Shown here one piece after another: positions 20,711 through 29,990 of a stretch of 64,000 bases of DNA; positions within the stretch are counted from its first letter, which is position 1; every line of letters begins with the position of its first letter. The notes under the pieces were generated by a model, which saw only the letters and a list, made by a program, of their open reading frames with translations, did no database searches and was not told the DNA's origin. The stretch covers positions 1 to 64,000 of IMG/VR virus record IMGVR_UViG_3300025141_000077. One strand, given 5' to 3'. This DNA is from a virus. Both the position numbers and the translations under genes were made by a program.

Positions 20711-21719
20711 TCAAGTTTTTTTAAATGGCACATCCGTTGATTTTTTAACAGCTAACTTAAAGAAACAAGGAGGGAATACAGCAACAGGTTTTAATTTTAT
20801 TATACCTCAGGAAGATACTAGTTTCAGAAAGTATTGGAACCAAGAAGTATTATTTTATATTGATAATTCTGATGCGTATCCTACTTTTCGAGGACGTGTT
20901 TCTGATACTTCCTTTGACGGTGATGGGAATTTACAATTTCAATGTGTAGATGCATTAGGATATTTAACTGGTCATTATAAGGCTAGAGTGGTTCTTGATG
21001 ACACTTCTAATATAGATGGACTGAGTCCCGGTGGTGCTATTGCTAAATTAATTAGAATGGCTAATTTACAAGATATGATAGGTACGGATTATATAGGGAA
21101 TACCACCCCTGTTGTGCAAGTAACCCCCCTTAGAGGTACTTATGAGATTTTAGATATTATTAAACTAGTATTAAGTCAATCAATGACTGGAGATACAGTT
21201 CCACGAAATAATTTAATTCGGGTAATAGATGATGGAGATAAATCTCAATTGATATTTGAATTAAAAAAGGATGTAGAAACAAGTACTTCTATTAAGCATT
21301 ATACTTATAATGATAATATTATTTCCTTTAAAGTAAATGATAGAAAAATACCTACTACTATTGTTGTACAAGGAGCTGGAGGAATTCAGGCCAAATTTAG
21401 ACATTCTTCTGCTGCCGCAGCATTAGGAGAGAATTTTTTAAAAGTGACAAATGCTGAATTAGAAAGTAGGGCTGCTTGTATGGATTGGGCACAGAAATTA
21501 TTTAATGCTAATTTAAAAGCTAAATATGAATATATATTAGATACATTTGATGGGTTATATTTAGAACCTAATGATGTAATTACTATTACTGATGATAAGA
21601 CAGATACTACAGGTAATTATACAGTTATAGGAAAATCTCTAAGTTGTGGAGCTAATACCTTTAGATTACAATTAACTATTAATAAAAGACCACCAATATT
21701 TTCAGAGTTTATTCGGTGA
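20694..21719 (+). CDS. Baseplate hub-like protein
   Basis: 341 residues starting with GTG inside the previous gene. The strand/loop pattern (EVLFYIDNSDAYPTFRGRVSD, LQFQCVDALGYLTGHY) and C-terminal barrel segment (LYLEPNDVITITDDKTD, YTVIGKSLSCG) are typical of gp27/gpD-like hub proteins that trimerise under the tail tube. It is the last rightward gene and ends in an 11-base convergent overlap with the minus-strand zinc-ribbon gene. Confidence 0.65.
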   Translation: MQPISSQVFLNGTSVDFLTANLKKQGGNTATGFNFIIPQEDTSFRKYWNQEVLFYIDNSDAYPTFRGRVSDTSFDGDGNLQFQCVDALGYLTGHYKARVVLDDTSNIDGLSPGGAIAKLIRMANLQDMIGTDYIGNTTPVVQVTPLRGTYEILDIIKLVLSQSMTGDTVPRNNLIRVIDDGDKSQLIFELKKDVETSTSIKHYTYNDNIISFKVNDRKIPTTIVVQGAGGIQAKFRHSSAAAALGENFLKVTNAELESRAACMDWAQKLFNANLKAKYEYILDTFDGLYLEPNDVITITDDKTDTTGNYTVIGKSLSCGANTFRLQLTINKRPPIFSEFIR

Positions 21720-21825
21720 AACCTGCTTTTCTTTTAATAGTGGCACAACGAGCACAATATTTTCTACCGTCGTAAGTAGTTATTATAGCTTTTGAAAAAC
21801 AAATCGGGCACTCTATAAATTCCAA
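21709..21825 (-). CDS. Zinc-ribbon microprotein (TTG start)
   Basis: 38 residues, LEFIECPICFSKAII..., with a CPIC knuckle and CARC 18 residues later, then a basic tail (TIKRKAGFTE). The TTG start overlaps the stop of the preceding minus-strand gene, so translation is probably coupled. The four cysteines predict one zinc site. It overlaps the convergent hub gene's end. No function is recognised. Confidence 0.6.
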   Translation of the reverse strand: MEFIECPICFSKAIITTYDGRKYCARCATIKRKAGFTE

Positions 21826-22061
21826 GGTAATCCAAGTCCGGTCTTTCGTGGTTTTTCTTCTCCACCACCAAAAGCTTCAGAACCGCCGGGATTAAGTGTT
21901 CTATATCTGATAGCTTCGCCCCTAGTATAGGTACCATATTTAAACATAGCATTATTATGTTCTCTACCTGCAATTGCTACTGCTCTTTCGTTAAGTTCTA
22001 CTTCAGTATAGGGATGAGGGTCTTCCATACTGTAACCATTGCCTCCGCCATTACGTCCCAT
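21813..22061 (-). CDS. Small protein of unknown function
   Basis: 82 residues from MGRNGGGNGYSMEDP, chosen because it starts 28 bases after the reductase stop; longer in-frame starts overlap the reductase. The body (YTEVELNERAVAIAGREHNNAMFKYG) is helical and charged, with Gly-rich ends. Not recognised. Confidence 0.5.
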   Translation of the reverse strand: MGRNGGGNGYSMEDPHPYTEVELNERAVAIAGREHNNAMFKYGTYTRGEAIRYRTLNPGGSEAFGGGEEKPRKTGLGLPWNL

Positions 22062-22089
22062 TTTGCGTCCGTATCCAGTTACATCAGTT

Positions 22090-23958
22090 TCATATGTCAC
22101 ACTTATCACCAACACAAGCATACTCTTTAGCCCCTTGAGTTGCATCCTCAAGTTCGTATTGAGATAACTTGTTATAATTAATATTGGGGAATTTCTTTAT
22201 AAGACTTTCGTAGGTATAATGGTCTATCTCCTCATAAGGAGCTAATTCATAGTGCCCACCATCATAAGGTAAGAAAGAAACACCGTTAATAATATCCCAG
22301 TTTTTGTATACCCAGTTACCTACTTCAAACCATTCGTCTTCTTTAACATATACAGTCATACTAGCATTGTGTTCACACCAATTCAATTGTAAGTTCTTAT
22401 AATGTTTTAATTGTTCCATAGCAGTGACATCTTTCCTAGTTAGACAACCTTCAGGTGATTTTACTGGGAATTCAAATACCCAAGTTGTAGCTGTTTTTGC
22501 ATCTTGTCCATTTTCTGGATTACACGGTACCCCTTGGTCCTTTAACATTACAAATAAAGGGTCCGTTGCAGATATTCTGTATCTACGAATATAATATTGG
22601 GAATATCTAGGGTGACATCCACTAGCAGAGTCTACTAATTGAGAAACTGTGCCTGAAGGTTTAACACAAGTGGTTGCAACAGGCATATTGACATCTAATA
22701 CTGTTGATGCTTTACGGGAAATGCGTATAACACGTGATTTAAGGGCCTTTAAGACCTCCGAGTTCATTAGGGAGGGGTTATCCATCTGACCGGTCAAACT
22801 AACGCCTAAAAGACGTTCTACGCCACAGTTCTTACTCCACTCCTTTCTTAGGTAAGGGAAATCTGTAAATGTAGATTGTAAAACACCTAACCAAGTAGCT
22901 GTTTCTACCTTATCTAATAGAGTATCTAAGTCATCATCCTCTCTTACTACTACTTCAGATAAATTACAGAACTCCATATCACGTAACATTATTTCACCGC
23001 AAGGATTAGTTCCTTGTATTAATGGTGCATATCTACGTGAAGGTGCCCGATTTTGTGCGGACTTTAGATTAAATATCCCTCGTTCACCACTGCCCGATTT
23101 TGCTAGAACCCCCCATTCTACTAGGAAGTCTGCGGCAGATGGTAGTTCACGGTAAATAGCAGAGTTGTTTGCCATTGCTCTACGAATAGGGAAAGGCCAA
23201 TCCTTTGCGTGACGCATCTCATCATCGTTTAAATCAGATAGAGAAATTTGTGAACTACGTCTAACCCCACCTGCTACTACTATTTCTGCTATTTGATTTG
23301 CTATATCGTGACATTCTAGGGTAGTTAACTTTCTACCCTGTGCGTTATGCATAGTTTCACGTAAGAAATCGTGTAGTTTAATCAAGGGTTGAGGTCCAGA
23401 TGACCTACCCCCCATAGTAATGAGGCGAGCCCCCTCTGGTCTTAATTGAGAATAATCAAAGTAAAGGTTTTGCCCTTCATATAAACTGTTCATTAATGTT
23501 TTAACTGAGTCTGCCCATCCTTCTCTAGAGTCTTCGATTACTACTCTAGCTATATCTTTACCAGATTTGATTTCAGATATAGCAGGAAGTTTATCTATCT
23601 CTTTAGCTTCTACTGAGAAACCAAACCCAGTACCACACATTAATATGTGTAAACATTCTGCAAAAGCTTCTACGCAATTTAGTTTAGCAAAAGAACAATT
23701 GTAAATAACAGTGTTATCTTTTTCAGCTGCTGGACCTGATGCCCAGAGAAACCTCATTGATGGCATTACTGCAAACTCTGTCATATATTTTCTTATCTTT
23801 CTAACTGTTTTTTCAGGTATATTTTTACCTCTTTTTGAAATTAGAAAATTAATAAATCTTTCGATTGTTTCAGGCCATTCTTCACGACGACCTTCTTCTT
23901 CCATCCACCGAGAATAAGTTCTTTTATAGATGAATTCTGCTACTTCATTTTTAAACAT
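22090..23958 (-). CDS. nrdJ: Class II (B12-dependent) ribonucleotide reductase
   Basis: 622 residues. It reduces ribonucleotides to deoxyribonucleotides with adenosylcobalamin, supplying DNA precursors. It matches the monomeric triphosphate reductase type: N terminus FIYKRTYSRWMEEEGRREEW, first redox Cys in NCSFAKLN near 80, GTGFGFSVE, the active-site NPCGEI with the thiyl-radical Cys, PSGTVSQLVDSASG, and a C-terminal C-VGDK-C pair that would re-reduce the site. It is shorter than the usual roughly 740 residues and has no ATP-cone, suggesting internal trimming. Being B12-dependent it needs no oxygen and no small subunit. It lies at the end of the leftward arm after the glycan genes. Confidence 0.92.
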   Translation of the reverse strand: MFKNEVAEFIYKRTYSRWMEEEGRREEWPETIERFINFLISKRGKNIPEKTVRKIRKYMTEFAVMPSMRFLWASGPAAEKDNTVIYNCSFAKLNCVEAFAECLHILMCGTGFGFSVEAKEIDKLPAISEIKSGKDIARVVIEDSREGWADSVKTLMNSLYEGQNLYFDYSQLRPEGARLITMGGRSSGPQPLIKLHDFLRETMHNAQGRKLTTLECHDIANQIAEIVVAGGVRRSSQISLSDLNDDEMRHAKDWPFPIRRAMANNSAIYRELPSAADFLVEWGVLAKSGSGERGIFNLKSAQNRAPSRRYAPLIQGTNPCGEIMLRDMEFCNLSEVVVREDDDLDTLLDKVETATWLGVLQSTFTDFPYLRKEWSKNCGVERLLGVSLTGQMDNPSLMNSEVLKALKSRVIRISRKASTVLDVNMPVATTCVKPSGTVSQLVDSASGCHPRYSQYYIRRYRISATDPLFVMLKDQGVPCNPENGQDAKTATTWVFEFPVKSPEGCLTRKDVTAMEQLKHYKNLQLNWCEHNASMTVYVKEDEWFEVGNWVYKNWDIINGVSFLPYDGGHYELAPYEEIDHYTYESLIKKFPNINYNKLSQYELEDATQGAKEYACVGDKCDI

Positions 23959-23992
23959 TTTATCACTTCATTTCTATTGTTTGAAATACTAC

Positions 23993-24844
23993 TTAAAGGT
24001 TTGCTGCCCACCTTTGCCAAGGGTCATCAATCATCTTCTGTTGAAGACTTTTCTGTTCGATAGGAAGGGACCAGTTCTTTATTTTTACAAAAGTTTTTAT
24101 AGTAGGTATTACGATAATTTTACCGTGTTCCCGTATTCCCTTACAAAATGCCCAGTGTTCACAACTGCCCATCTCTCTTCCTTCTAGATTTTTAAATTTA
24201 GATTTCCTTAATTCTGTAGCCCATTCTGAACTATTAACTGCTTTAGTTTTAACAAGTACTGCGCCTCCAAAAGCTGAGTTAACAGTGATAGGTTCTTTCT
24301 TTTCCCATTTCTTTCTATCTTCACTTTTCATAAAAGGATTGCAAGAGAGAAGTACACCTTCATTATTATCCAAATCTTGTAAAGCAAACGTGTCATAATA
24401 AGATTGCTTATTACACTTACACATATTACATTTTACAGTCTGAAGCACACAAGGTGTACACATTACCACATCATCCTTCATATAACCTAGATATTTTTCT
24501 ATAATATCAGGTGTATAGTCTACATCAGAATCTAATATAAAACAATAATCACTCTTAAGAGGTTTGATATTATTTAATAATGTATTTCTATAGTAGGTCA
24601 TTTTTTCCATTCTTTCTACTTGCATTGTATGACCAAAGGGAGGAGCATTAAGTATTTCACTATATACACGCCCTTGTTTGTCAAGCATCCAAGTTTCTAA
24701 CATTTCTACAGTTTTATCTTTAGAATCATTTTCATAAAAGAAATATTCCATATCATATTGTTTATCTAAAGATTCTAATCTTTTAAAAAAAGTAGGTAAA
24801 CTCTTTTCACTATCTCTAAACAAACACATTACGGTTATTTTCAT
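23993..24844 (-). CDS. Glycosyltransferase (GT-A type)
   Basis: 283 residues. The N terminus ITVMCLFRDSEKSLPTFFKRLESL and YFFYENDSKDKT fit a nucleotide-sugar-binding GT-A fold; FILDSDVDYTP supplies the metal-binding DxD. A CVLQTVKCNMCKCNKQ segment near 133-148 adds several cysteines that may bind zinc. Start overlaps the neighbouring gene's stop by one base. It probably transfers a sugar to a viral or host glycan. Confidence 0.75.
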   Translation of the reverse strand: MKITVMCLFRDSEKSLPTFFKRLESLDKQYDMEYFFYENDSKDKTVEMLETWMLDKQGRVYSEILNAPPFGHTMQVERMEKMTYYRNTLLNNIKPLKSDYCFILDSDVDYTPDIIEKYLGYMKDDVVMCTPCVLQTVKCNMCKCNKQSYYDTFALQDLDNNEGVLLSCNPFMKSEDRKKWEKKEPITVNSAFGGAVLVKTKAVNSSEWATELRKSKFKNLEGREMGSCEHWAFCKGIREHGKIIVIPTIKTFVKIKNWSLPIEQKSLQQKMIDDPWQRWAANL

Positions 24845-25749
24845 TACTTCTCCAAGTATTTCTTTGTTAATTCATTATAGATATCTTTGTATATCTTATC
24901 ATTAAATTTAAACTTTGTTATTACTTTATCATATACAGGCATTGTGCCGTACTGATGCATTTGATAATTAGCTGGGTCTGCGTGGAAACCTTTTTCACCT
25001 ATATATTGTGCTAGGTTAACAGAAGGTGATACCTTTACTTGCTTTTCTAATAATAAGACTGCTGTTTTACATCCATCTTGACCTAAAGCTATATCTTGTT
25101 TAATCCCATTGGCAGCATAGAAATCTGCTATCTGTTGCCACGGCCTAAATCTGTAATCTTTATCTCCAATAATGTCGTAAAATTCCAACATTAATGTTCT
25201 TCTTTTAAGCCATTGTTTTTTAGATACTCCAATTGCCCAAAGGTGACCCATTCTTCTAATCAAAGAAGGAGGTCCTACTTCAGGAAATCTACTACCACCT
25301 ACCTCACCATAAGCATTAATCATACCAACCCTATCGTCGTCCCTAAAATGGTCAAACATATTAACCATAGTTTCCATATAAGGAGGTGCAAGTATAAGGT
25401 CATCTTCTAAGAAAATTACTTCTTCATATTCTTGCTCTAAAAATAATTTTTCTTCACATCTTTTCCAATTAAGACCAATCCCTATATTTGTTTTACTATA
25501 TTCTATATGTCCTTTTGGGAAGTATTCTTTAAATAATTCAATACATTTATCTATATCGTTTTGATTAGCTGCTCTTCTCCAAGAGAACTGATTAAGATTA
25601 CCGTCTTGAAATAACCAATAATCGAAATTTGTATAAGTTTGTTCTTTGAGTGAATCTAATACCTTTTTTAAATAATCAGGTCGATTGAAAGATAATATTG
25701 CTACTGCTCTTTTTCCTTCCATCCATTCTTCTGGTTCGTATCTACTCAT
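24844..25749 (-). CDS. Glycosyltransferase (GT2/GT13-like)
   Basis: 301 residues: RAVAILSFNRPDYLKKVLDSL, then YWLFQDGN and the acidic metal site in VIFLEDDLILAPPY, which resembles N-acetylglucosaminyltransferase I-like enzymes. The 5' part overlaps the epimerase gene by eight bases. Substrate is unknown. Confidence 0.8.
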   Translation of the reverse strand: MSRYEPEEWMEGKRAVAILSFNRPDYLKKVLDSLKEQTYTNFDYWLFQDGNLNQFSWRRAANQNDIDKCIELFKEYFPKGHIEYSKTNIGIGLNWKRCEEKLFLEQEYEEVIFLEDDLILAPPYMETMVNMFDHFRDDDRVGMINAYGEVGGSRFPEVGPPSLIRRMGHLWAIGVSKKQWLKRRTLMLEFYDIIGDKDYRFRPWQQIADFYAANGIKQDIALGQDGCKTAVLLLEKQVKVSPSVNLAQYIGEKGFHADPANYQMHQYGTMPVYDKVITKFKFNDKIYKDIYNELTKKYLEK

Positions 25750-26572
25750 TTTCCATCACTCCTTTAAAACATTTTTCTATAGCTACAAGGGGGTCTACAT
25801 TAAATGTCCACCCATAATCTTTTATTTTTAATACATCTGCTCTACTGACTCGTACATCTCCTAGTCTACGTGGAGCGTAATCCCATTCAGGTGAATAGTA
25901 TTTTTCTACTATTTCCTTTACATCGTTTATAGTTATATTTGCTCCAGTTCCTACATCAAAGACGTGACCACCTAAAGAATGTTTACATTTCATACAAAAA
26001 ATATTAACGTCTACTATATCATCTATGTGAATATAATCTCTGACTTGTTCACCGTCTCCATCAATTCTTAATGTTTCCCCTCGTCTTATTTTTTCCATCC
26101 ACGAAGATATAACAGAAGAGTAAGCTCCATCATAACTTTGGTCTTCAGAGAATACATTAAAATATCGTAAACAAACAGTTTCTAATCCGTATAATTCCCA
26201 ATATAATTTACATTCTAGTTCAGTCATTAACTTATGTAATCCATATGGTGAAGCAGGGCTTCCAGAATTACCATAAACTGCAGCAGAAGATGAAAAGATA
26301 AATCTTTTTACTTTATGTTTAGAACACCATTCTAATAATTTAGAAGAAGTTAATACATTTTGTTTAAAAGTATAATAGGGATGGTCTATAGAAAACGGTA
26401 CTTGAGGGAAAGCGGCAAGGTGAAAAACATAATCCACGTCCATATCCGGCAGACATTCTAAAACATCTTTGCCGTCTTTCAAATCTATACCGATTACGTC
26501 TTCCCCTAACTCTAATAGTTTATTATATATCTTGCTTCCAATATATCCTTTATGACCTGTAACTAAAATCAT
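25742..26572 (-). CDS. NAD-dependent nucleotide-sugar epimerase/dehydratase
   Basis: 276 residues, extended SDR family. The Rossmann motif VTGHKGYIGSKI (GxxGxxG) is at the N terminus, DVDYVFHLAA near 48, and the catalytic Ser and YxxxK lie in SSSAAVYG and SPYGLHKLM. The profile is closest to UDP-glucose 4-epimerase-like enzymes. It would make the activated sugar used by the adjacent glycosyltransferases. Somewhat shorter than cellular GalE (about 310-340). Confidence 0.85.
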   Translation of the reverse strand: MILVTGHKGYIGSKIYNKLLELGEDVIGIDLKDGKDVLECLPDMDVDYVFHLAAFPQVPFSIDHPYYTFKQNVLTSSKLLEWCSKHKVKRFIFSSSAAVYGNSGSPASPYGLHKLMTELECKLYWELYGLETVCLRYFNVFSEDQSYDGAYSSVISSWMEKIRRGETLRIDGDGEQVRDYIHIDDIVDVNIFCMKCKHSLGGHVFDVGTGANITINDVKEIVEKYYSPEWDYAPRRLGDVRVSRADVLKIKDYGWTFNVDPLVAIEKCFKGVMENE

Positions 26573-27072
26573 TCTATATCTCCTTTAAGTTTGCACATAA
26601 AATGTAATGAACCATCTTTATCTCCTTTATATGTTTTGAGATATAGTATCCTGTCTTTATAAAAGTTTACATCAAACGCATCTAGTAGGGTAGAATGTAT
26701 ATCAGGTAAGAATTGGTATCTTGCACTGTCTCCATCTTGGTCTAATTCAGTGTCTTTTAAAGTTCCCCTTTTTCTACTAACAAGGTCTTGAATCCAAAAC
26801 TGTTTACAAGAATTAAACACGTTATTAAACCATAACTCAGGGTCTGGAGAATAATGAAATACATTCATTGCAATTATAATATCATATTTATCTTTTATTT
26901 TTTTATTCAAATCCCAATCTTCTTTTCTTTTCACTGTCATTGTAGCTTGAGGAAACAAAGTTCTTATTAACTTTTCTTGTTCTTCATTAGGAGAGAGAAG
27001 ACAAAAGGATTTTTCATCACTATACCATAAGGGAAAGTAAGTTCGATAAGATACATAGTCTTGTTTAATCAT
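26569..27072 (-). CDS. Possible degenerate SAM methyltransferase
   Basis: 167 residues. The middle part (YDIIIAMNVFHYSPDPELWF) resembles the strand 4 region of class I methyltransferases, but no clear glycine-rich SAM motif is present. It is embedded in the glycan cluster with four-base overlaps on both sides, so it probably belongs to the same pathway. Confidence 0.45.
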   Translation of the reverse strand: MIKQDYVSYRTYFPLWYSDEKSFCLLSPNEEQEKLIRTLFPQATMTVKRKEDWDLNKKIKDKYDIIIAMNVFHYSPDPELWFNNVFNSCKQFWIQDLVSRKRGTLKDTELDQDGDSARYQFLPDIHSTLLDAFDVNFYKDRILYLKTYKGDKDGSLHFMCKLKGDIE

Positions 27073-27940
27073 TTTTTACCCTTTCTATTAAATCTTCCCA
27101 TCTATTTTTCCAATGTCTAAGACTTACATTATCATCTACCCATTTGCGAGGGTTATATAAATGATAGTTATCGTATATATCTGTTAATCTTTTTTCAATC
27201 AAATCTAAATTATCACGGGCTTCCCAAGATATAAAATGACCACACGTGTTGTCACAGTCCCCTCCAAAGAGACTAACATCAGTTGAAAGAACTGGTAGTC
27301 CACAAGCCAATGCATCTAATTGGGAATAACTACAACCTTCACATAAAGATAGAGTGAGATAGATAGAAGCTTGGGCATAAGCTTCCATTTTAGATTCTTC
27401 TGTCATACCACAATCTAATTGTATGTATTCAAAGTTACCTCTTTCTTGTAATAGAGGGATAACACTTTCCCCTTTATTAAATCCTCTCCAATCACCTAAT
27501 ACTTTACGTGATTTGACCGGCAATTCAGAAGGATTAAGTCCAGAATAGTGAGGGATTAAGGTTCCTTCTATATCATAATGCCTTTTAAATTCCCTTTGCA
27601 TAAAGATTGAAGGAGCTACAAAATAAGTGTTTTTTCTTTTTGACATTCTATTTTGACTATTAACATAATATTGACCGTTCCATAGAGGTTCCCTTTCTTG
27701 GTGGGTTTTAGAACATCCGTGATGAACTACAATACACTTAACCCCATCGGGTATTTCTGTACACATTCCATTATCTGTGATAACAATGTCATCTCTTTCT
27801 AATTGACTTAACATCATATTCTTTTGTAATCGAATAAAGGTTTTAATATCTAATATTTTTTTTAATTCATTATCAAATCGAGGGACTCCTCCAAAGGAAC
27901 CAACTTCGTATGAGGTATCAATATAATGTATAAGTTTCAT
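27065..27940 (-). CDS. Glycosyltransferase, GT4/GT-B type
   Basis: 291 residues. The C-terminal half has the GT4 signature LCEGCSYSQLDALACGLPVLS with the acidic residue that binds the donor. The N-terminal acceptor domain is short (HYIDTSYEVGSFGGVPRFD). Overlaps its neighbours by four to eight bases within the glycan cluster. Confidence 0.8.
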   Translation of the reverse strand: MKLIHYIDTSYEVGSFGGVPRFDNELKKILDIKTFIRLQKNMMLSQLERDDIVITDNGMCTEIPDGVKCIVVHHGCSKTHQEREPLWNGQYYVNSQNRMSKRKNTYFVAPSIFMQREFKRHYDIEGTLIPHYSGLNPSELPVKSRKVLGDWRGFNKGESVIPLLQERGNFEYIQLDCGMTEESKMEAYAQASIYLTLSLCEGCSYSQLDALACGLPVLSTDVSLFGGDCDNTCGHFISWEARDNLDLIEKRLTDIYDNYHLYNPRKWVDDNVSLRHWKNRWEDLIERVKND

Positions 27941-28557
27941 ATTACCTCTTTAATATAATTAATTATTTGAGGAAGTTTCCAATCACTTTTACTTTCTTCA
28001 ATTTCCCAAGTTAGATGTAGTCCTATGTGGTCGTCCATTTTAAAGTCATTGATATTGTTATATATATAACTTGAGGTACCATAAAACTTATCTTCTGGTG
28101 TATATACTATAAGGTCTTTATAATCTATATTAGGAGGGTTTACTCCAGTAGTAATAGACCTAAATTTACATTGTATTAAAGCGTCTACAAGATTTTGACT
28201 AATACGATTAAAGGTAGGTATATACAAAGGGGATAACGTAGTATCTTTAAGGATTTCCTTTCCTTCTTTTAATATTTTTACTATTTCATCTACACTTTTA
28301 TTACGAAATTCTTCTCTATCTTCGTTGTATGAACTCCACGTATAAAAATTATGATGAACTCCGTGCATACATACAATACAGTGAGTAAGACTGTTAAGAA
28401 ATTCTATATCCTTTTCATTGATAAGTTTAGGGACCACCCCTAAATGATAATATATTCCTGCATCTTCAAATAATTGTAATACTTTTTTAAATAGATTAAA
28501 CCTGTTAGGGATGATAGGTTTCACTCCTGTAGGGTAGTCATCTATTCTAATAATCAT
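27937..28557 (-). CDS. Polysaccharide deacetylase-like protein (NodB/DUF2334 type)
   Basis: 206 residues, starting MIIRIDDYPTG with the paired aspartates of the NodB fold, followed by CMHGVHHNF as the histidine metal site. These enzymes remove acetyl groups from sugars. Position between a glycosyltransferase and a methyltransferase suggests trimming or modification of a glycan. The metal triad appears intact, but specificity cannot be read. Confidence 0.65.
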   Translation of the reverse strand: MIIRIDDYPTGVKPIIPNRFNLFKKVLQLFEDAGIYYHLGVVPKLINEKDIEFLNSLTHCIVCMHGVHHNFYTWSSYNEDREEFRNKSVDEIVKILKEGKEILKDTTLSPLYIPTFNRISQNLVDALIQCKFRSITTGVNPPNIDYKDLIVYTPEDKFYGTSSYIYNNINDFKMDDHIGLHLTWEIEESKSDWKLPQIINYIKEVI

Positions 28558-29045
28558 TTTACTTTCAAAGCTACCATACTTTGCCCTTCTTTTACACTTT
28601 CTATTTCTTCATACCAGTCGAATGGTCCATTACGTAAGGGTTCTCTAGCCCAAAAATCGTGTATGAACACCACTGCATTTTCATTTAAGTATGGTATAAT
28701 TTTTTCTGAACAAGCTACTCTTGCTCTTCCATCTATAAAAACTAAATCATATTTCTTATTTATTCTATCTACATAATTAATATAATCTTCAAACTGTTCG
28801 TCTTTAGTAGGTATAGTAGGGTTATATATCCCATTAGTAGGAACATAAGTTAATGTAACATTGTCCCCTTTATCTTTTTTTACTTTATTATACCAATTGA
28901 AATCGTGTTCTATACTATATAATTCTTTAACTAATTTACCAAAATGAGAGGTACTACCACCACTTCCCCATTCTAACATAATAGTATTCGGAGTAATATA
29001 TTTTTCAATTAGCTCCCTTTCTGTCGTTCCCATATACAATTTCAT
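28554..29045 (-). CDS. Class I SAM-dependent methyltransferase
   Basis: 163 residues with motif I in MLEWGSGGSTSHF, motif II in YSIEHDFNWYNKV and motif IV-like DLVFIDGRARV followed by FIHDFWAR. It resembles small sugar or FkbM-like methyltransferases and is the first gene of the glycan cluster in the direction of transcription. Coupled to its neighbours by ATGA overlaps. Confidence 0.7.
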   Translation of the reverse strand: MKLYMGTTERELIEKYITPNTIMLEWGSGGSTSHFGKLVKELYSIEHDFNWYNKVKKDKGDNVTLTYVPTNGIYNPTIPTKDEQFEDYINYVDRINKKYDLVFIDGRARVACSEKIIPYLNENAVVFIHDFWAREPLRNGPFDWYEEIESVKEGQSMVALKVK

Positions 29046-29113
29046 TTATAATCCACTAAAATTTTATTCCCCGATACGGGATATCTGCGAGAATTTGTAG
29101 TTAATACACCCAT
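29042..29113 (-). CDS. Possible 23-residue microprotein
   Basis: MGVLTTNSRRYPVSGNKILV.. fills the gap between two genes exactly: its ATG overlaps the upstream TAG region and its TGA overlaps the methyltransferase ATG. It may be a real peptide or a translation-coupling leader. Nothing else supports it. Confidence 0.35.
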   Translation of the reverse strand: MGVLTTNSRRYPVSGNKILVDYK

Positions 29114-29114
29114 T

Positions 29115-29264
29115 CTAGGAACGTTTGCGAGGAGGTGTGAAGGGATTACTTGCTTGATTTAGTATTTCACCATCAGCTTTTGTAACTACTTCTGCTTCAA
29201 TTTCTAATTCTTTTGCCTCTTCAACTATTTTTTCCAACTTTTCTTTCTTATCTTTCTTAGTCAT
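29115..29264 (-). CDS. Small charged helical protein
   Basis: 49 residues from MTKKDKKEKLEKIVEEAKEL, placed one base after the upstream stop. Lys/Glu-rich helix, then a basic proline tail (NPFTPPRKRS). Not recognised. Confidence 0.45.
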   Translation of the reverse strand: MTKKDKKEKLEKIVEEAKELEIEAEVVTKADGEILNQASNPFTPPRKRS

Positions 29265-29265
29265 A

Positions 29266-29553
29266 CTAAGCACTTCCAGATAATGTCTCATAGGTTTCAC
29301 CTATAAGTGCTGATTGGTGCATCTCTGACTCTGACCAAGGAACTATTGTCCCTGATAGAGAGTTGTATGCTAATGTTACTACTTCTTGGTCTGTTTTACC
29401 TGAAGCAGATGAGCTTGCTACTATAGTATCCCAATATTGCGCTCTACAGTTTGGTGTACACGTTGCTGTAAAACCAACACATACTCCAGTAGGAGCATCA
29501 CTAGGGTACCATTCATATCTTGTAACCTTTACGGTTGTATAACAGTCTGCCAT
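29266..29553 (-). CDS. Small Thr/Ser/Cys-containing protein, unknown
   Basis: 95 residues, MADCYTTVKVTRYEWYPSDA, predicted mostly beta with three further cysteines (GVCVGF, CTPNC). It could be a minor structural protein. Not recognised; the gene is compact between coupled neighbours. Confidence 0.5.
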   Translation of the reverse strand: MADCYTTVKVTRYEWYPSDAPTGVCVGFTATCTPNCRAQYWDTIVASSSASGKTDQEVVTLAYNSLSGTIVPWSESEMHQSALIGETYETLSGSA

Positions 29554-29555
29554 AT

Positions 29556-29714
29556 TTATTTCCTCTTTCTTTTTGTTGTTTTGCGTTTCTTCTTCCCAGC
29601 AGTATTATACGCAATTGCTGCTGCTTGTTTCGGTTTATAACCTTCTTTCCTCAATTTGCGGATGTTTCCACTAATTGTCTTCTTGCTCTTGCCCTTCTTC
29701 AGAGGCATTGGCAT
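29556..29714 (-). CDS. Basic Lys-rich microprotein
   Basis: 52 residues: KTISGNIRKLRKEGYKPKQA followed by AAIAYNTAGKKKRKTTKRKRK. The 'I..LR.EG...KQA.AIA...AGK' pattern is common among very short phage proteins, whose role is unknown. The extreme Lys/Arg tail suggests nucleic-acid binding. It overlaps the 5' neighbour. Confidence 0.65.
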   Translation of the reverse strand: MPMPLKKGKSKKTISGNIRKLRKEGYKPKQAAAIAYNTAGKKKRKTTKRKRK

Positions 29715-29982
29715 CCTCCTGTAAACCTACAATGTATTCTTGCCACGCTTCTTCAAGTTCTTGTTCTGATATAAAATCATTAACTACTTGAGCATTTTGC
29801 TGTATCACACCTTCTACCTGACGATGGGATTGTTCTACATTCCCTAATCTATCTCCGAGTGTTTTTAATTGAGTAATGAGGAAATTCATATTAGTAAATA
29901 CTAATTTGTCATCATTACCAGCCTCAAATTGGGCTATCCAGCTTTCTAGTTCTTCAACTTTTCTTTCCAGTTTCTTTGTCAT
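29671..29982 (-). CDS. Coiled-coil protein, unknown
   Basis: 103 residues, almost wholly helical (KKLERKVEELESWIAQFEAG, LKTLGDRLGNVEQSHRQVEG) with a very acidic tail (EEGQEQEDN). Likely an oligomeric accessory or scaffold protein. Not recognised. Confidence 0.5.
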   Translation of the reverse strand: MTKKLERKVEELESWIAQFEAGNDDKLVFTNMNFLITQLKTLGDRLGNVEQSHRQVEGVIQQNAQVVNDFISEQELEEAWQEYIVGLQEDANASEEGQEQEDN

Positions 29983-29990
29983 CTATAACC

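Noticed and set aside
21764-21973. 69-codon minus-strand frame
   Set aside because: It overlaps two better genes in other frames, one with intact zinc knuckles and stop/start coupling.
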